Source: Betaproteobacteria bacterium
GTDB taxonomy: Bacteria; Pseudomonadota; Gammaproteobacteria; Burkholderiales; Burkholderiaceae_C
Assembly (NCBI GenBank): GCA_016716535.1
Contig: JADJWD010000007.1
Span: forward strand, 558,001-622,000
Length of the DNA: 64,000 bases
Reading direction: 5' to 3'
Part shown: in pieces, positions 1 to 7,534 of the stretch
How the letters are laid out: each line of letters starts with the position of its first letter
Position numbering within the stretch: position 1 is the first letter of the stretch
The notes under the pieces: generated by a model
Databases searched by the model: none
What the model was told of the DNA's origin: nothing
What the model saw: the letters and a program-made list of their open reading frames with translations, nothing else
Translations under genes and position numbers: made by a program

Positions 1-64
1 GCGGTGCGGGCGCGTCGCTTCGCGCTGGCACCCGGCGCACCGGCCGCTACAGTGGCCGCAAACC

Positions 65-1732
65 ATGAGCGCGCCCCCGAGCCCCACCCCGCAGCCCGGC
101 GACGAAACGCCCGGGGCGTCCTCGAACGCGCCCGCCGCGCCCGCCGCGCCTGCACCGTCCTCAGCCCCCGCCGCGGGGCCCGCGACGCCCGGCGCCGGCA
201 CCCCGTGGCGTGAGCGCTGGCAACGCTTCGTCGCCGCGGCGCTGAAGGCCTTCCACGCCTACGCCACCTGGCTGGTCAGCATCTCGTGGTCGCGTTTCAT
301 CGTGCTGTCAGTGCTGCTGCTGGTGGTGATGGGCATCGTGCACGACAAGCCGCCGCTGACCTGGACGATGACCGAGCAGGTCGAGGAGCGCGTGCCGCCG
401 CGCCCGGCCCGGCCGGCCAAGCCCTCGCCACCGCCTGCGCCGCCGAAAGCACCTGCGCCGCCGTCGCCGCCAAGAGCGGACAGCACCGGCGAGAGCGGCC
501 AGGACCTGCCGATCCGCATCGAGCGGCCGAAGCGCGGCGAGAAGACCGAGGGCCTGGAGATCAGCATCGGCAAGGAGGGCATCCGCATCACGCCGCGCAC
601 CGCCCCCGCCGGCGGCAGCGCCAGCGCCGCGGGCGCCGCGGCGCCGTCTGCCTCCGCCTCGGCATCAGCCGACGGGCGCGCGGCAAGCGACGCCGTGCAG
701 ATCACGCTGCCGCCGGGCAGCACCAGCGAAGCCGTGCGCGAAGCCGTCGAGGAAGCACGCGACCAGATCCAGGAGGCAATCCGCATCGCCCGCACCGAGG
801 CCGAAGAGGCGCGGCGCGAGGCCGAGCAAGCGCGCCGCGAAGCCGAGGAAGCGCGCGACGACGCCGAACGTGCGCTTGCCGACAGCGGCATGCAAGGTGC
901 CGATGCCGCCGGCACGACGCGCATGCGCGTGCGCAAGACGCGCGTGGGCATCGGCGACTTCCTGATGCAGCTGACGGTGCTGTGGGTGCTCGGCTCGGCG
1001 CTGATCAAGGCCACCTACAAGGGCCGCATGCAGGCCGAGCGCAAGGCCGCGCGCGCCACCGAGGCGGCCGAGGCCGAGTCGCTGCGCCGCCAGGTCGTCG
1101 AGGCGCGCATGGCCGCGATGCAGGCGCAAGTGGAGCCGCACTTCCTGTTCAACACGCTCGCGTCGATCGACCACCTGATCGAGACCGACCCCGCCCGCGC
1201 CAGCCAGATGCAGCGCAACCTGATCGCGCTGCTGCGCGCCAGCATGCCGACGATGCGCGAAGCCGGCGGCGGCGGCGCCCCGCGCGAACTGGCGCGCGAG
1301 ATGGCGGTGATCCGGCCGTACCTCGAGATCCTGAAGGTGCGGATGGAAGAGCGCCTGAACGTGCGCATCGACGTGCCCGAGGGCCTGCTGTCGGCCGAGT
1401 TCCCGCCGATGATGATCCAGGGCTTGGTCGAGAACGCGATCAAGCACGGCCTGGAACCCAAGGCCGAAGGCGGCGAACTGCTGATCAAGGCCGAGATCGT
1501 GCACGGCAAGCTCGAGGTGACCGTGGCCGACACGGGCCTCGGCTTCGGCAAGGCGGGCACGGCGGGCACGGGCGTGGGGCTCGCGAACATCCGCGAGCGC
1601 CTCGCGCTGCTGTATGGCGCGGGCAGCAGCCTGACGGTCAGCGAGAACGTGCCCGCCGGCACACGCGTGACGGTCGCGGTGCCGTATCGCACGGTGGCGA
1701 TGGCGGCGGCATCTTCGGCCACGACCGCGTGA
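65..1732 (+). CDS. LytS/YehU-type sensor histidine kinase
   Basis: Predicted membrane-bound histidine kinase of the His_kinase (PF06580) family that signals through a LytTR-type response regulator. The N terminus is Ala/Pro-rich. A first membrane segment lies near residues 77-94, followed by a proline-rich linker, an acidic/basic coiled coil (about 222-272) and a second membrane segment (about 296-315). The phospho-acceptor motif QVEPHFLFNTL places His at about 359. An N-box (LVENAIKHGLEP) and glycine boxes (DTGLGFG, GTGVGLANIRERL) form the ATPase. The usual neighbouring LytTR regulator is not downstream, so it may lie upstream of the window or elsewhere. Family assignment is firm; the signal is unknown. 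Confidence 0.88.
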   Translation: MSAPPSPTPQPGDETPGASSNAPAAPAAPAPSSAPAAGPATPGAGTPWRERWQRFVAAALKAFHAYATWLVSISWSRFIVLSVLLLVVMGIVHDKPPLTWTMTEQVEERVPPRPARPAKPSPPPAPPKAPAPPSPPRADSTGESGQDLPIRIERPKRGEKTEGLEISIGKEGIRITPRTAPAGGSASAAGAAAPSASASASADGRAASDAVQITLPPGSTSEAVREAVEEARDQIQEAIRIARTEAEEARREAEQARREAEEARDDAERALADSGMQGADAAGTTRMRVRKTRVGIGDFLMQLTVLWVLGSALIKATYKGRMQAERKAARATEAAEAESLRRQVVEARMAAMQAQVEPHFLFNTLASIDHLIETDPARASQMQRNLIALLRASMPTMREAGGGGAPRELAREMAVIRPYLEILKVRMEERLNVRIDVPEGLLSAEFPPMMIQGLVENAIKHGLEPKAEGGELLIKAEIVHGKLEVTVADTGLGFGKAGTAGTGVGLANIRERLALLYGAGSSLTVSENVPAGTRVTVAVPYRTVAMAAASSATTA

Positions 1733-1781
1733 TGCCGGCACGCTCGCTGCATCGCCGGCATGAGGCCGACATGAAGCGCGG

Positions 1782-2231
1782 ATGAGGCGCTCGTCAGACG
1801 CGCATGAGACGGACATGACGCGCGACATGCGCGGGCTGCTCTGGCTGCTGCTGGCCGCGACGGGGGCCGTCGCGCTGCTGCTCGGCGCCTTCGTCGCCTG
1901 GATCTTCGCCGAGGCGCTGCCGCCCGGCACCGCCGTCGTCATCGACGGCCGCCGCTTCCTGCTGCACGACGCGCTACCGGCCGGCGCCGGCGGCTGGCTG
2001 CTCGTGATGCTGGGCCTGCTGATGGTGGCGCTGCTGCTCGTTGTCGTCGTGCCGCTGGTGCTGACGCTGGCGCTGCTCGTGCCGGCGGCGGCCGGCGCCC
2101 TGGGCGTGGCGCTCGGGCTCGCGGTGGCGCTGGGCGTGCTGGCGCTGCTGGCCGCGCCGCCGGTGCTGCTGGCGCGCTGGCTGTGGCGCCGTTCGCGCGC
2201 AGCTCAGGCCGCGCAGCCCCGCCCCCTATAA
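1782..2231 (+). CDS. small multi-pass membrane protein, unknown function
   Basis: About 149 residues, strongly hydrophobic, with Leu/Ala/Val-rich stretches compatible with three membrane segments (near residues 18-38, 68-88 and 90-125) and a basic C-terminal tail (RWLWRRSRAAQ). It follows the histidine kinase by 49 bases on the same strand and may be co-transcribed. ATG at 1815 (MTRDMRGLLWLL) is a plausible alternative start that places the first hydrophobic segment at the N terminus. The TAA stop is embedded in the -10 box of the downstream tRNA gene. No family was recognised. Confidence 0.6.
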   Translation: MRRSSDAHETDMTRDMRGLLWLLLAATGAVALLLGAFVAWIFAEALPPGTAVVIDGRRFLLHDALPAGAGGWLLVMLGLLMVALLLVVVVPLVLTLALLVPAAAGALGVALGLAVALGVLALLAAPPVLLARWLWRRSRAAQAAQPRPL

Positions 2232-2232
2232 T
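2227..2232 (+). promoter_or_regulatory. -10 box of the tRNA-Phe promoter
   Basis: A perfect TATAAT lies 9 bases before the mature tRNA 5' end and is followed by a GC-rich stretch (gcgcggc), as is common for stringently controlled stable-RNA promoters. No good TTGACA match is visible 16-18 bases upstream. The box contains the TAA stop codon of the preceding gene (2229-2231). Confidence 0.55.
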
Positions 2233-2241
2233 GCGCGGCTC

Positions 2242-2317
2242 GGCCTGGTAGCTCAGTTGGTAGAGCAGCGGATTGAAAATCCGCGTGTCGGTGGTTCGAT
2301 TCCGCCCCAGGCCACCA
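2242..2317 (+). tRNA. tRNA-Phe (GAA)
   Basis: Complete cloverleaf. The acceptor stem GGCCTGG (2242-2248) pairs with CCAGGCC (2307-2313). The D arm is GCTC/GAGC. The anticodon stem GCGGA/TCCGC encloses the loop TTGAAAA with anticodon GAA at 2275-2277. The T arm is GGTGG-TTCGATT-CCGCC. The discriminator is A2314 and the CCA end is encoded (2315-2317). All stems pair fully except one G-T in the T arm. Confidence 0.97.
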
Positions 2318-2328
2318 GAATTCGGCGA

Positions 2329-2356
2329 CGCCCAATCTTCATCGGTTGGGCGTTTT
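2329..2356 (+). terminator. Rho-independent terminator after tRNA-Phe
   Basis: CGCCCAA (2329-2335) pairs with TTGGGCG (2346-2352) across a 10-base loop and is followed directly by TTTT (2353-2356). It starts 11 bases after the tRNA CCA end and lies just before the stop codon of the convergent hipA gene. Confidence 0.8.
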
Positions 2357-2369
2357 CGTTTCTGCGAAC

Positions 2370-3743
2370 CTACAGATGCTCGTCCTTGATTCTGGCGGCC
2401 TCGCCGGCCAGCAAAGCCAGGCGCAGCGCCTGGCCGACGACAAAGTCGCTCAGCGCTTTGGCGAACGCGCGTTCGTCGTCGAGATAGTCGCCCGCAGCCG
2501 CCTGAGCCGGGGCGTGCTCGGTTGCCAGCTTCGCAAGACGCGCGGCTTCACGGGCCAGCAAGCGCCTGTGGACCTTGCAGCGCTTCGCGAAGTCGGCGAG
2601 CTGGAAGGCGCCGATTTCGTCGAGCGAGAAGACATCGCCGTACGCCATCGCCAGTTCGTGGTCGATGGCCGGGTACTGCACGACGCTGACAAGGTCGTAC
2701 CAGGGCGCGGGCTCGAGACCTTGCCGGCGAACGAAGAACGAGAAGTTCTTGCCGTGCGCGTCGCTGTTGCCGATCAGGTACTGGAACAGCGCCCATCGCA
2801 GCAAGGTCAGGCGCGCAGCCGCCTTGTTGATCGTTTGCTCGACGAGGCCGAACAGCACTTCGAAGCTCACGCCCTCGCGGATGTCGCGCACGTGTTCGCC
2901 GCTGCCGAAGTTGCGCTCGTACTTGAAGGCCACGGGCAGGTCTGCGGCCTGGCAGGCGTCGATGATGTGCCGGCGTTCGACGGCGGGCCCATCGTCCGCT
3001 TGGACCACCGCGCGATCGAAGCGGCTGACGACGAGCACGGGCCGCGGCGTTCGATGGATGCCGGCCTCGGCAGCGGGCAAACCCATCCGGCGTGCGAGCG
3101 ACATGCAGAAGTGCTCGTTGACGACGAGGTGCGGCGTCGATGAACGTTGCGGCTCGGGCTTGAGGATGTGCGTCGACGCCAGGGGCGGATCGACCAGGAA
3201 CATGCGCCCGCCCTGGGCTAGCGGGCGGTCGAGGTAGACCATCAGCTTGTCCTGCACGCCCGCGAGCGACATACGCACTTTGCCGTCCCACACGGCCAGC
3301 GGAAGGGCGTCGCGATCGCGCAGGCGCCGGTCCAGCTCGTCACGGGTCACTTCGCGCGGCGGCGCGGCAACGACGGAAGGCGGCGCGTCCCCTGTCGGCC
3401 AGAACCTGAACGCGCCCGTCGTCTCGGCACCGAGCGCGTTGATCAGGCCATAGAGGTTCGACTTGGAGACGCGGCAGGTCGCGGCGATGACGTCCAGGGC
3501 GCGGCCTTCGGGCAGCAGGTTCTCGACGAAGCGCTTGACGGCGCCGGCGGGGTAGCCCGCGGCAGGCCGGTCGAGAGGCAGCGCAAGGGAAAGAGGGAAG
3601 GCGTGCGGCGCGACGATCCACGCGGGGTCGTACTCGAGCGACCACACGTCGTTCTTCGGCTCGTGGCCGAGCTCGGCGACCTTGCGGTTGTCCGCCCAGA
3701 GGGTGAGCGAATGCGCAGCGATGGTTGCCGTCGCGGTGACCAC
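2370..3743 (-). CDS. hipA: HipA-family serine/threonine kinase toxin (module 1)
   Basis: Predicted HipA-type kinase toxin; family members phosphorylate translation targets such as glutamyl-tRNA synthetase and induce dormancy. The chosen GTG start (3743) overlaps the end of hipB and gives 457 residues, close to E. coli HipA (440). The N-terminal HipA_N region (about 12-118) includes FVENLLPEG. The conserved SLAGVQDK sits at 159-166. The kinase catalytic motif GNSDAHGKN (325-333) has the expected Asp at 328, and a metal-binding YD occurs at 349-350. All key residues are present, so it should be active. It forms a tight hipB-hipA pair with the gene at 3745-4035. The start codon is less certain than the identity. 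Confidence 0.85.
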   Translation of the reverse strand: MVTATATIAAHSLTLWADNRKVAELGHEPKNDVWSLEYDPAWIVAPHAFPLSLALPLDRPAAGYPAGAVKRFVENLLPEGRALDVIAATCRVSKSNLYGLINALGAETTGAFRFWPTGDAPPSVVAAPPREVTRDELDRRLRDRDALPLAVWDGKVRMSLAGVQDKLMVYLDRPLAQGGRMFLVDPPLASTHILKPEPQRSSTPHLVVNEHFCMSLARRMGLPAAEAGIHRTPRPVLVVSRFDRAVVQADDGPAVERRHIIDACQAADLPVAFKYERNFGSGEHVRDIREGVSFEVLFGLVEQTINKAAARLTLLRWALFQYLIGNSDAHGKNFSFFVRRQGLEPAPWYDLVSVVQYPAIDHELAMAYGDVFSLDEIGAFQLADFAKRCKVHRRLLAREAARLAKLATEHAPAQAAAGDYLDDERAFAKALSDFVVGQALRLALLAGEAARIKDEHL

Positions 3744-3744
3744 G

Positions 3745-4035
3745 TCACGAGCGCTCCGGTGTGCGAACCTGTGGCGGTTGCAGCGCGGGGTGTTCCTTGG
3801 GGCCGGCCAGGAGGGCGAGCCCCAGGCCGTCGAGCACGGCCAGGAGCTTGTCGAACCGCACCGAGCCCTTGCCGTTTTCCAGCCGCGAAAGCAGGTCGAC
3901 CGAGACACCGCTGAGCGCCGCCGCGTCGTCTATTCGAAGTGATTGCTCGCGCCGACGCGCCCTGACCAGAACGCCAAGGTCGGAGGTGCGCTCGATGCGT
4001 GTGGGCGGGTCGATGGCTTGCTGGTCTGGCGTCAT
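3745..4035 (-). CDS. hipB: HipB-like XRE antitoxin (module 1)
   Basis: Helix-turn-helix protein of about 96 residues. The XRE core runs from LGVLVRARRREQSLRID through AALSGVSVDLLSRLENGKG to FDKLLAVLDGLGLALLA, the classic HipB arrangement. Its stop codon abuts the hipA start, indicating translational coupling. ATG at 4035 is used; a TTG at 4083 in the same frame would extend it by 16 residues. An AAATTCCGAAA element ends exactly at the ATG and recurs twice upstream, consistent with autorepression by HipB. Its role as antitoxin and operator-binding partner of HipA is inferred from family knowledge. Confidence 0.82.
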   Translation of the reverse strand: MTPDQQAIDPPTRIERTSDLGVLVRARRREQSLRIDDAAALSGVSVDLLSRLENGKGSVRFDKLLAVLDGLGLALLAGPKEHPALQPPQVRTPERS

Positions 4036-4149
4036 TTCGGAATTTAAGATGATTCGACATCGGTCGCTGTCTTCATCTGTCAATTCATTGAATTCCGAAA
4101 TTCTTGCTCAGAGCACCTTGCACGGCAAGTGATTCAGCAAATTCCGAAA
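4035..4149. promoter_or_regulatory. three copies of an AATTCCGAAA element upstream of hipB1
   Basis: The sequence AAATTCCGAAA occurs at 4045-4035 (minus strand), AATTCCGAAAT at 4091-4101 (plus) and AAATTCCGAAA at 4139-4149 (plus), all between the two divergent hipB genes. Spacing between copies is about 50 bases. Repeated short sites upstream of a hipBA operon are the expected layout for HipB operators, but this sequence is not the E. coli TATCC-N8-GGATA site. Function is inferred. Confidence 0.5.
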
Positions 4150-4317
4150 GGGCAGGCAGCCTTCGACCGGCACACCGAGACCTCAGCCGCGACCCGCCGC
4201 GCTCTTTGGCCGCTCCTTCTCCCCGCGCACGATCTCGCGCACCTCCGCCAGCATTTGCCGCGCGTCGCATGGCCACGGCGCTATCGGCTCCAGCCTATTT
4301 GTTGCTGCAATCGCCTT

Positions 4318-4344
4318 GAAGCGATATGGTTCGCATATCGCTTC
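4318..4344. promoter_or_regulatory. perfect 11-bp inverted repeat before hipB2
   Basis: GAAGCGATATG (4318-4328) and CATATCGCTTC (4334-4344) are exact reverse complements separated by GTTCG. The site ends six bases before the ATG of the downstream XRE gene, a position typical of an autoregulatory operator. It is unrelated to the AATTCCGAAA elements of module 1. Confidence 0.6.
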
Positions 4345-4350
4345 CAGACG

Positions 4351-4737
4351 ATGAGCATCATGGACTATCCCGTCCAACTCCCCAGCCAGCTTCAGCAACT
4401 GCTGAAGTCCCTGCGCAAGTCGCGCAAGATGACGCAGGCCGAACTCGCGCGGCGTCTGGGCGTCGTGCAATCTCGTGTGGCCGACATCGAACGTGACCCG
4501 GGCGCGGTCAGCGTAGAGCGACTGCTGGAGGTTCTAGCCATGCTCGGCGCGCAAATCGTGGTGCGCGAAACCGGGCCCGGCGCACCCGTGGCCCGCCAGG
4601 GTCCTGACGTGAAGGGCCGCGCGCGGCCGAAGGCGACCGCAACGGCCAAACCGCCGGCGAAGGCGAAGGCGAAGACAAAAGCGACGCCCGCCACCCCACA
4701 AGACAGCCCGCCCGACGAGCCGCGCGGCCAGTGGTGA
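4351..4737 (+). CDS. hipB: HipB-like XRE antitoxin with basic tail (module 2)
   Basis: About 128 residues from ATG 4351 (MSIMDYP); an in-frame ATG at 4360 is also possible. The XRE domain covers about residues 10-70 (LKSLRKSRKMTQAELARRLG, then VVQSRVADIERDPGAVSVE). The C-terminal 40 residues are an Ala/Lys/Pro-rich tail (AKPPAKAKAKTKATPATP), unusual for compact HipB proteins and possibly a flexible DNA- or toxin-binding arm. A perfect palindrome lies just before the start. It precedes the hipA-like gene by 59 bases. Confidence 0.8.
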   Translation: MSIMDYPVQLPSQLQQLLKSLRKSRKMTQAELARRLGVVQSRVADIERDPGAVSVERLLEVLAMLGAQIVVRETGPGAPVARQGPDVKGRARPKATATAKPPAKAKAKTKATPATPQDSPPDEPRGQW

Positions 4738-4796
4738 GACTGTTCGCATGAGCACCGCGACGACCGCCGCCGCCAACCAGCCTGGACGCGCCCGCG

Positions 4797-5879
4797 ATGG
4801 CTGACCCGCGCGAGCTCTGGGTCTGGATGAACGGCGAGCGCGTCGGCACCTGGCAGCGCACCCGCACCGGCGGCCATCGCTTCGTCTACGACGAAGCCTG
4901 GCTCACGTCCGCCCGCGTGCGGCCGCTGTCGCTGTCGCTGCCGATCACGCCCGACCGAACCATCACCGGGCTGGTCGTGGCCCACTTCTTCGACAACCTG
5001 CTGCCCGACGACGAGCGCATCCGGCGTCGCATCAGCGCGCGCTTCAGGGTCGGGTCAACCGACGTGTTCGAGCTGCTCGAGGCCATCGGCCGCGACTGCG
5101 TCGGTGCCGTGCAGTTGCTGCCCCCCGAGCAGCCGCCGAGCGGCTTCGACCGCGTCGAGGCCGAGCCGATGGACGATGAGGCCGTGGCGCGGCATCTGCA
5201 TCACGTCGCCGCCGACCCCGGCCCGGGGGTCGATCGAGACGCAGACGACTTGCGCATCTCCATCGCCGGGGCGCAGGAGAAGACGGCGCTCGTGCAAGTG
5301 GGCGGCCGATGGCAAACGCCCTTGGGCCTGGTCGGCGGCCGCCGGCTGGACCTTCGCCACTCCGTCTTCAACGAGTGGCTGTGCGCGCAGTTGCTGCGCG
5401 AGCTGGGCCTGTTCGTGGCGGACACGGCCATCGCCACCTTCGGCGACGAGACGGTGCTCGTGGTCGAGCGCTTCGACCGGCAGCGGATGCAGGGACCGAA
5501 GCGATGGATCGCACGCATCCCGCAGGAGGACTTGTGCCAGGCGCTGGGCGTCTCACCGCACGACAAGTACGAGGCGCACGGCGGACCGGGCATGGCGCAG
5601 TGCCTGCAAGTGCTTCGCAGCAGTCGCACGGCCGCAGCCGACATCCGCCACTTCCTGTGCGCGCACCTGGCCTTCTGGCTGCTGGCCGCCACCGACGGCC
5701 ACGCGAAGAACTTCTCGATCTTCCTGCTGCCCGGGGGCGGCTACCGGATGACGCCGCTGTACGACGTGATCTCGGTGTGGCCGGTCGTCGGCAACGGGCC
5801 GAATCAGGTGCCGTGGCAGGAGGCCAGACTCGCGATGGCGGTGCGCTCGAAGAACGTTCACTACGAGCTCGCGCATCCA
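4797..5879 (+). CDS. hipA: HipA-family kinase toxin (module 2), 3' end lost
   Basis: The first 361 residues of a HipA-like kinase are intact: an N-terminal HipA_N region (VAHFFDNLLPDDERIR), SIAGAQEK at 155-162, the catalytic ATDGHAKNFSIF with Asp at about 300, and the YD metal site at 322-323. Reading then enters a run of 35 G bases at 5880 and becomes poly-glycine, so the last 60-80 residues expected for the family are absent. The truncation coincides exactly with a suspected sequencing artefact rather than a biological stop. In the real genome the gene is probably complete and paired with the upstream hipB-like gene. Confidence 0.8.
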
Positions 5880-6092
<213 letters not shown>

Positions 6093-6117
6093 CTTCGACC
6101 GCGCCATCGTCGCCGCG

Positions 6118-6329
6118 TCAGCCCGCACCTTCCGGCAGATCTGCGAATGTCACCGGCAGGCGAGTCGCGCGCCAGCCGCTGGCGTCGCGCAGCGCCTTGG
6201 CCAGCGCCGGCACAGCGGCGATCAACGCGGTCTCGCCGGTGCCGGCCGGCGCAGTCGAGCGGTCTGCGATTAGCGCGACCTCGGTCTCGGGCGTGTCAGC
6301 GAGCGTCGGCGTCGGGCAGTCCCTGAACC

Positions 6330-6330
<1 letters not shown>
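6118..6330 (-). pseudogene. C-terminal scrap of a molybdenum hydroxylase large subunit
   Basis: About 70 residues ending at a stop codon at 6118. The stretch APAGTGETALIAAVPALAKA followed by LRDASGWRATRLPVTFADLP resembles the C terminus of xanthine-dehydrogenase/IorB-type molybdopterin-binding subunits, where a GTGEP-containing loop precedes APALANAIFAATG and RLRxLP. Everything upstream is lost in poly-G island 2. The piece is too short for a functional statement; the identity is a pattern match from memory and is tentative. Confidence 0.42.
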
Positions 6331-6513
<183 letters not shown>

Positions 6514-6588
6514 GCGCGGCGCGGCCACCACGGTGAGATCTTCATCCGCATCGCGCCCGCCGTGGCCAGGGTCGCAGCCGACGCGCCA

Positions 6589-7521
6589 CTACCGGGGCTG
6601 CGGAAACCACAGCTCGTCGCCGCGTCTCTCGAGGCGCTCGAACAGGCCCGCGGCCTTGTAGCGGGCGAGAGGATCGTCGTGAAGCGGATGGCCGGGCTGC
6701 CAGAAGCCGCTCGGCATGCCCGACGCGAGGCCGAGGCGGTTGAGCGCCGCGTTTTCCTCGAGGGTGATCGTCGCGCGGATGCAGTAGCGGGCGAGCAGGC
6801 TTTCGATGGCCCGCGCCGAGACATCGGCCGTCTTGCACAGCATGCGGTAGATCACGCTGTTCGGCACGACATGCTCGTGACGGAAGTTCGACCGGCAGAA
6901 CGCCTGGTACTGCGACGGCGATCGAAGCTCCTGCTCGTCGACGAGCCTGCGCACGTCGGCCGAGCGGTAGTGCGCGCAGTTGTGCCAGTGATGGGACTCG
7001 CTGGCCTGCCGGATCAGCATCCCCACCGACGCCTTCAGCAGCGGATCGGCCATCAAGCCTCGTGCGGCAAGCGCGGCGAGGGCACGGGCCGTCACGCCGA
7101 TGCGGCTCGGCCCGCCGGCCGCGGCGGGCGTGTCGGCGACGGCGGGGTCGATCGCTTCTTCTGCTTCTTCTGCTTCTTCTGCATCCGCTTCTTCGTCGAC
7201 GAGCGCTGCATCCATCTCGCTCGCGCGCGCTGCAAGCGGCGCGATCGAGTCACCCTCGTTCTGCGCGGGTTCCGCGCCGGTGATCCTCCAGAAGCCGCGC
7301 GGCTGCTCGACGAGCAGGACGTGATGCACGGCCCGGAGATGCGCGATATGGCCCATCCAGCTCGAACGCACTTCGGCCAGTTCGGCCTCGGTCGCGCCTT
7401 GCAGCAGCCGCCGGTCCAGTTCAGCGGCCAGGCCGCGATGCCTCAACCACGAGACATCGTCGTTGGCGTTCTCGACAAGCTCGTTGGTTCGGGCCTCGTC
7501 GCCGATGTGGTGTCGTGTCAT
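6589..7521 (-). CDS. hypothetical protein with HEH-VP motif and acidic linker
   Basis: 310 residues from ATG 7521. The N-terminal part (1-100) is predicted helical. The middle carries an acidic low-complexity linker (EEADAEEAEEAEEAI, about 108-125) encoded by a 9-bp tandem repeat. The C-terminal part has HNCAHYRSADVRRLV, then FCRSNFRHEHVVPNSVIYRM and TITLEENAALNRLGL, with several His and Cys residues suggestive of a metal site. The HEHVVP stretch recalls HNH-like nucleases, but I cannot assign a family. The reading frame and codon use look genuine. It lies downstream of, and on the same strand as, the LysR gene. Confidence 0.6.
   Translation of the reverse strand: MTRHHIGDEARTNELVENANDDVSWLRHRGLAAELDRRLLQGATEAELAEVRSSWMGHIAHLRAVHHVLLVEQPRGFWRITGAEPAQNEGDSIAPLAARASEMDAALVDEEADAEEAEEAEEAIDPAVADTPAAAGGPSRIGVTARALAALAARGLMADPLLKASVGMLIRQASESHHWHNCAHYRSADVRRLVDEQELRSPSQYQAFCRSNFRHEHVVPNSVIYRMLCKTADVSARAIESLLARYCIRATITLEENAALNRLGLASGMPSGFWQPGHPLHDDPLARYKAAGLFERLERRGDELWFPQPR
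7154..7180. repeat. three tandem 9-bp repeats (GCTTCTTCT)
   Basis: Three exact copies of GCTTCTTCT at 7154-7162, 7163-7171 and 7172-7180 encode the Glu/Ala-rich linker of the overlapping minus-strand gene. Slippage would change the linker length by three residues without a frameshift. Confidence 0.8.
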
Positions 7522-7534
7522 CGCTGTGTTCTCG

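Noticed and set aside
4078..4083. TTGACA as the -35 box of hipB1
   Set aside because: No credible -10 box lies 16-18 bases downstream, and it overlaps an alternative start.
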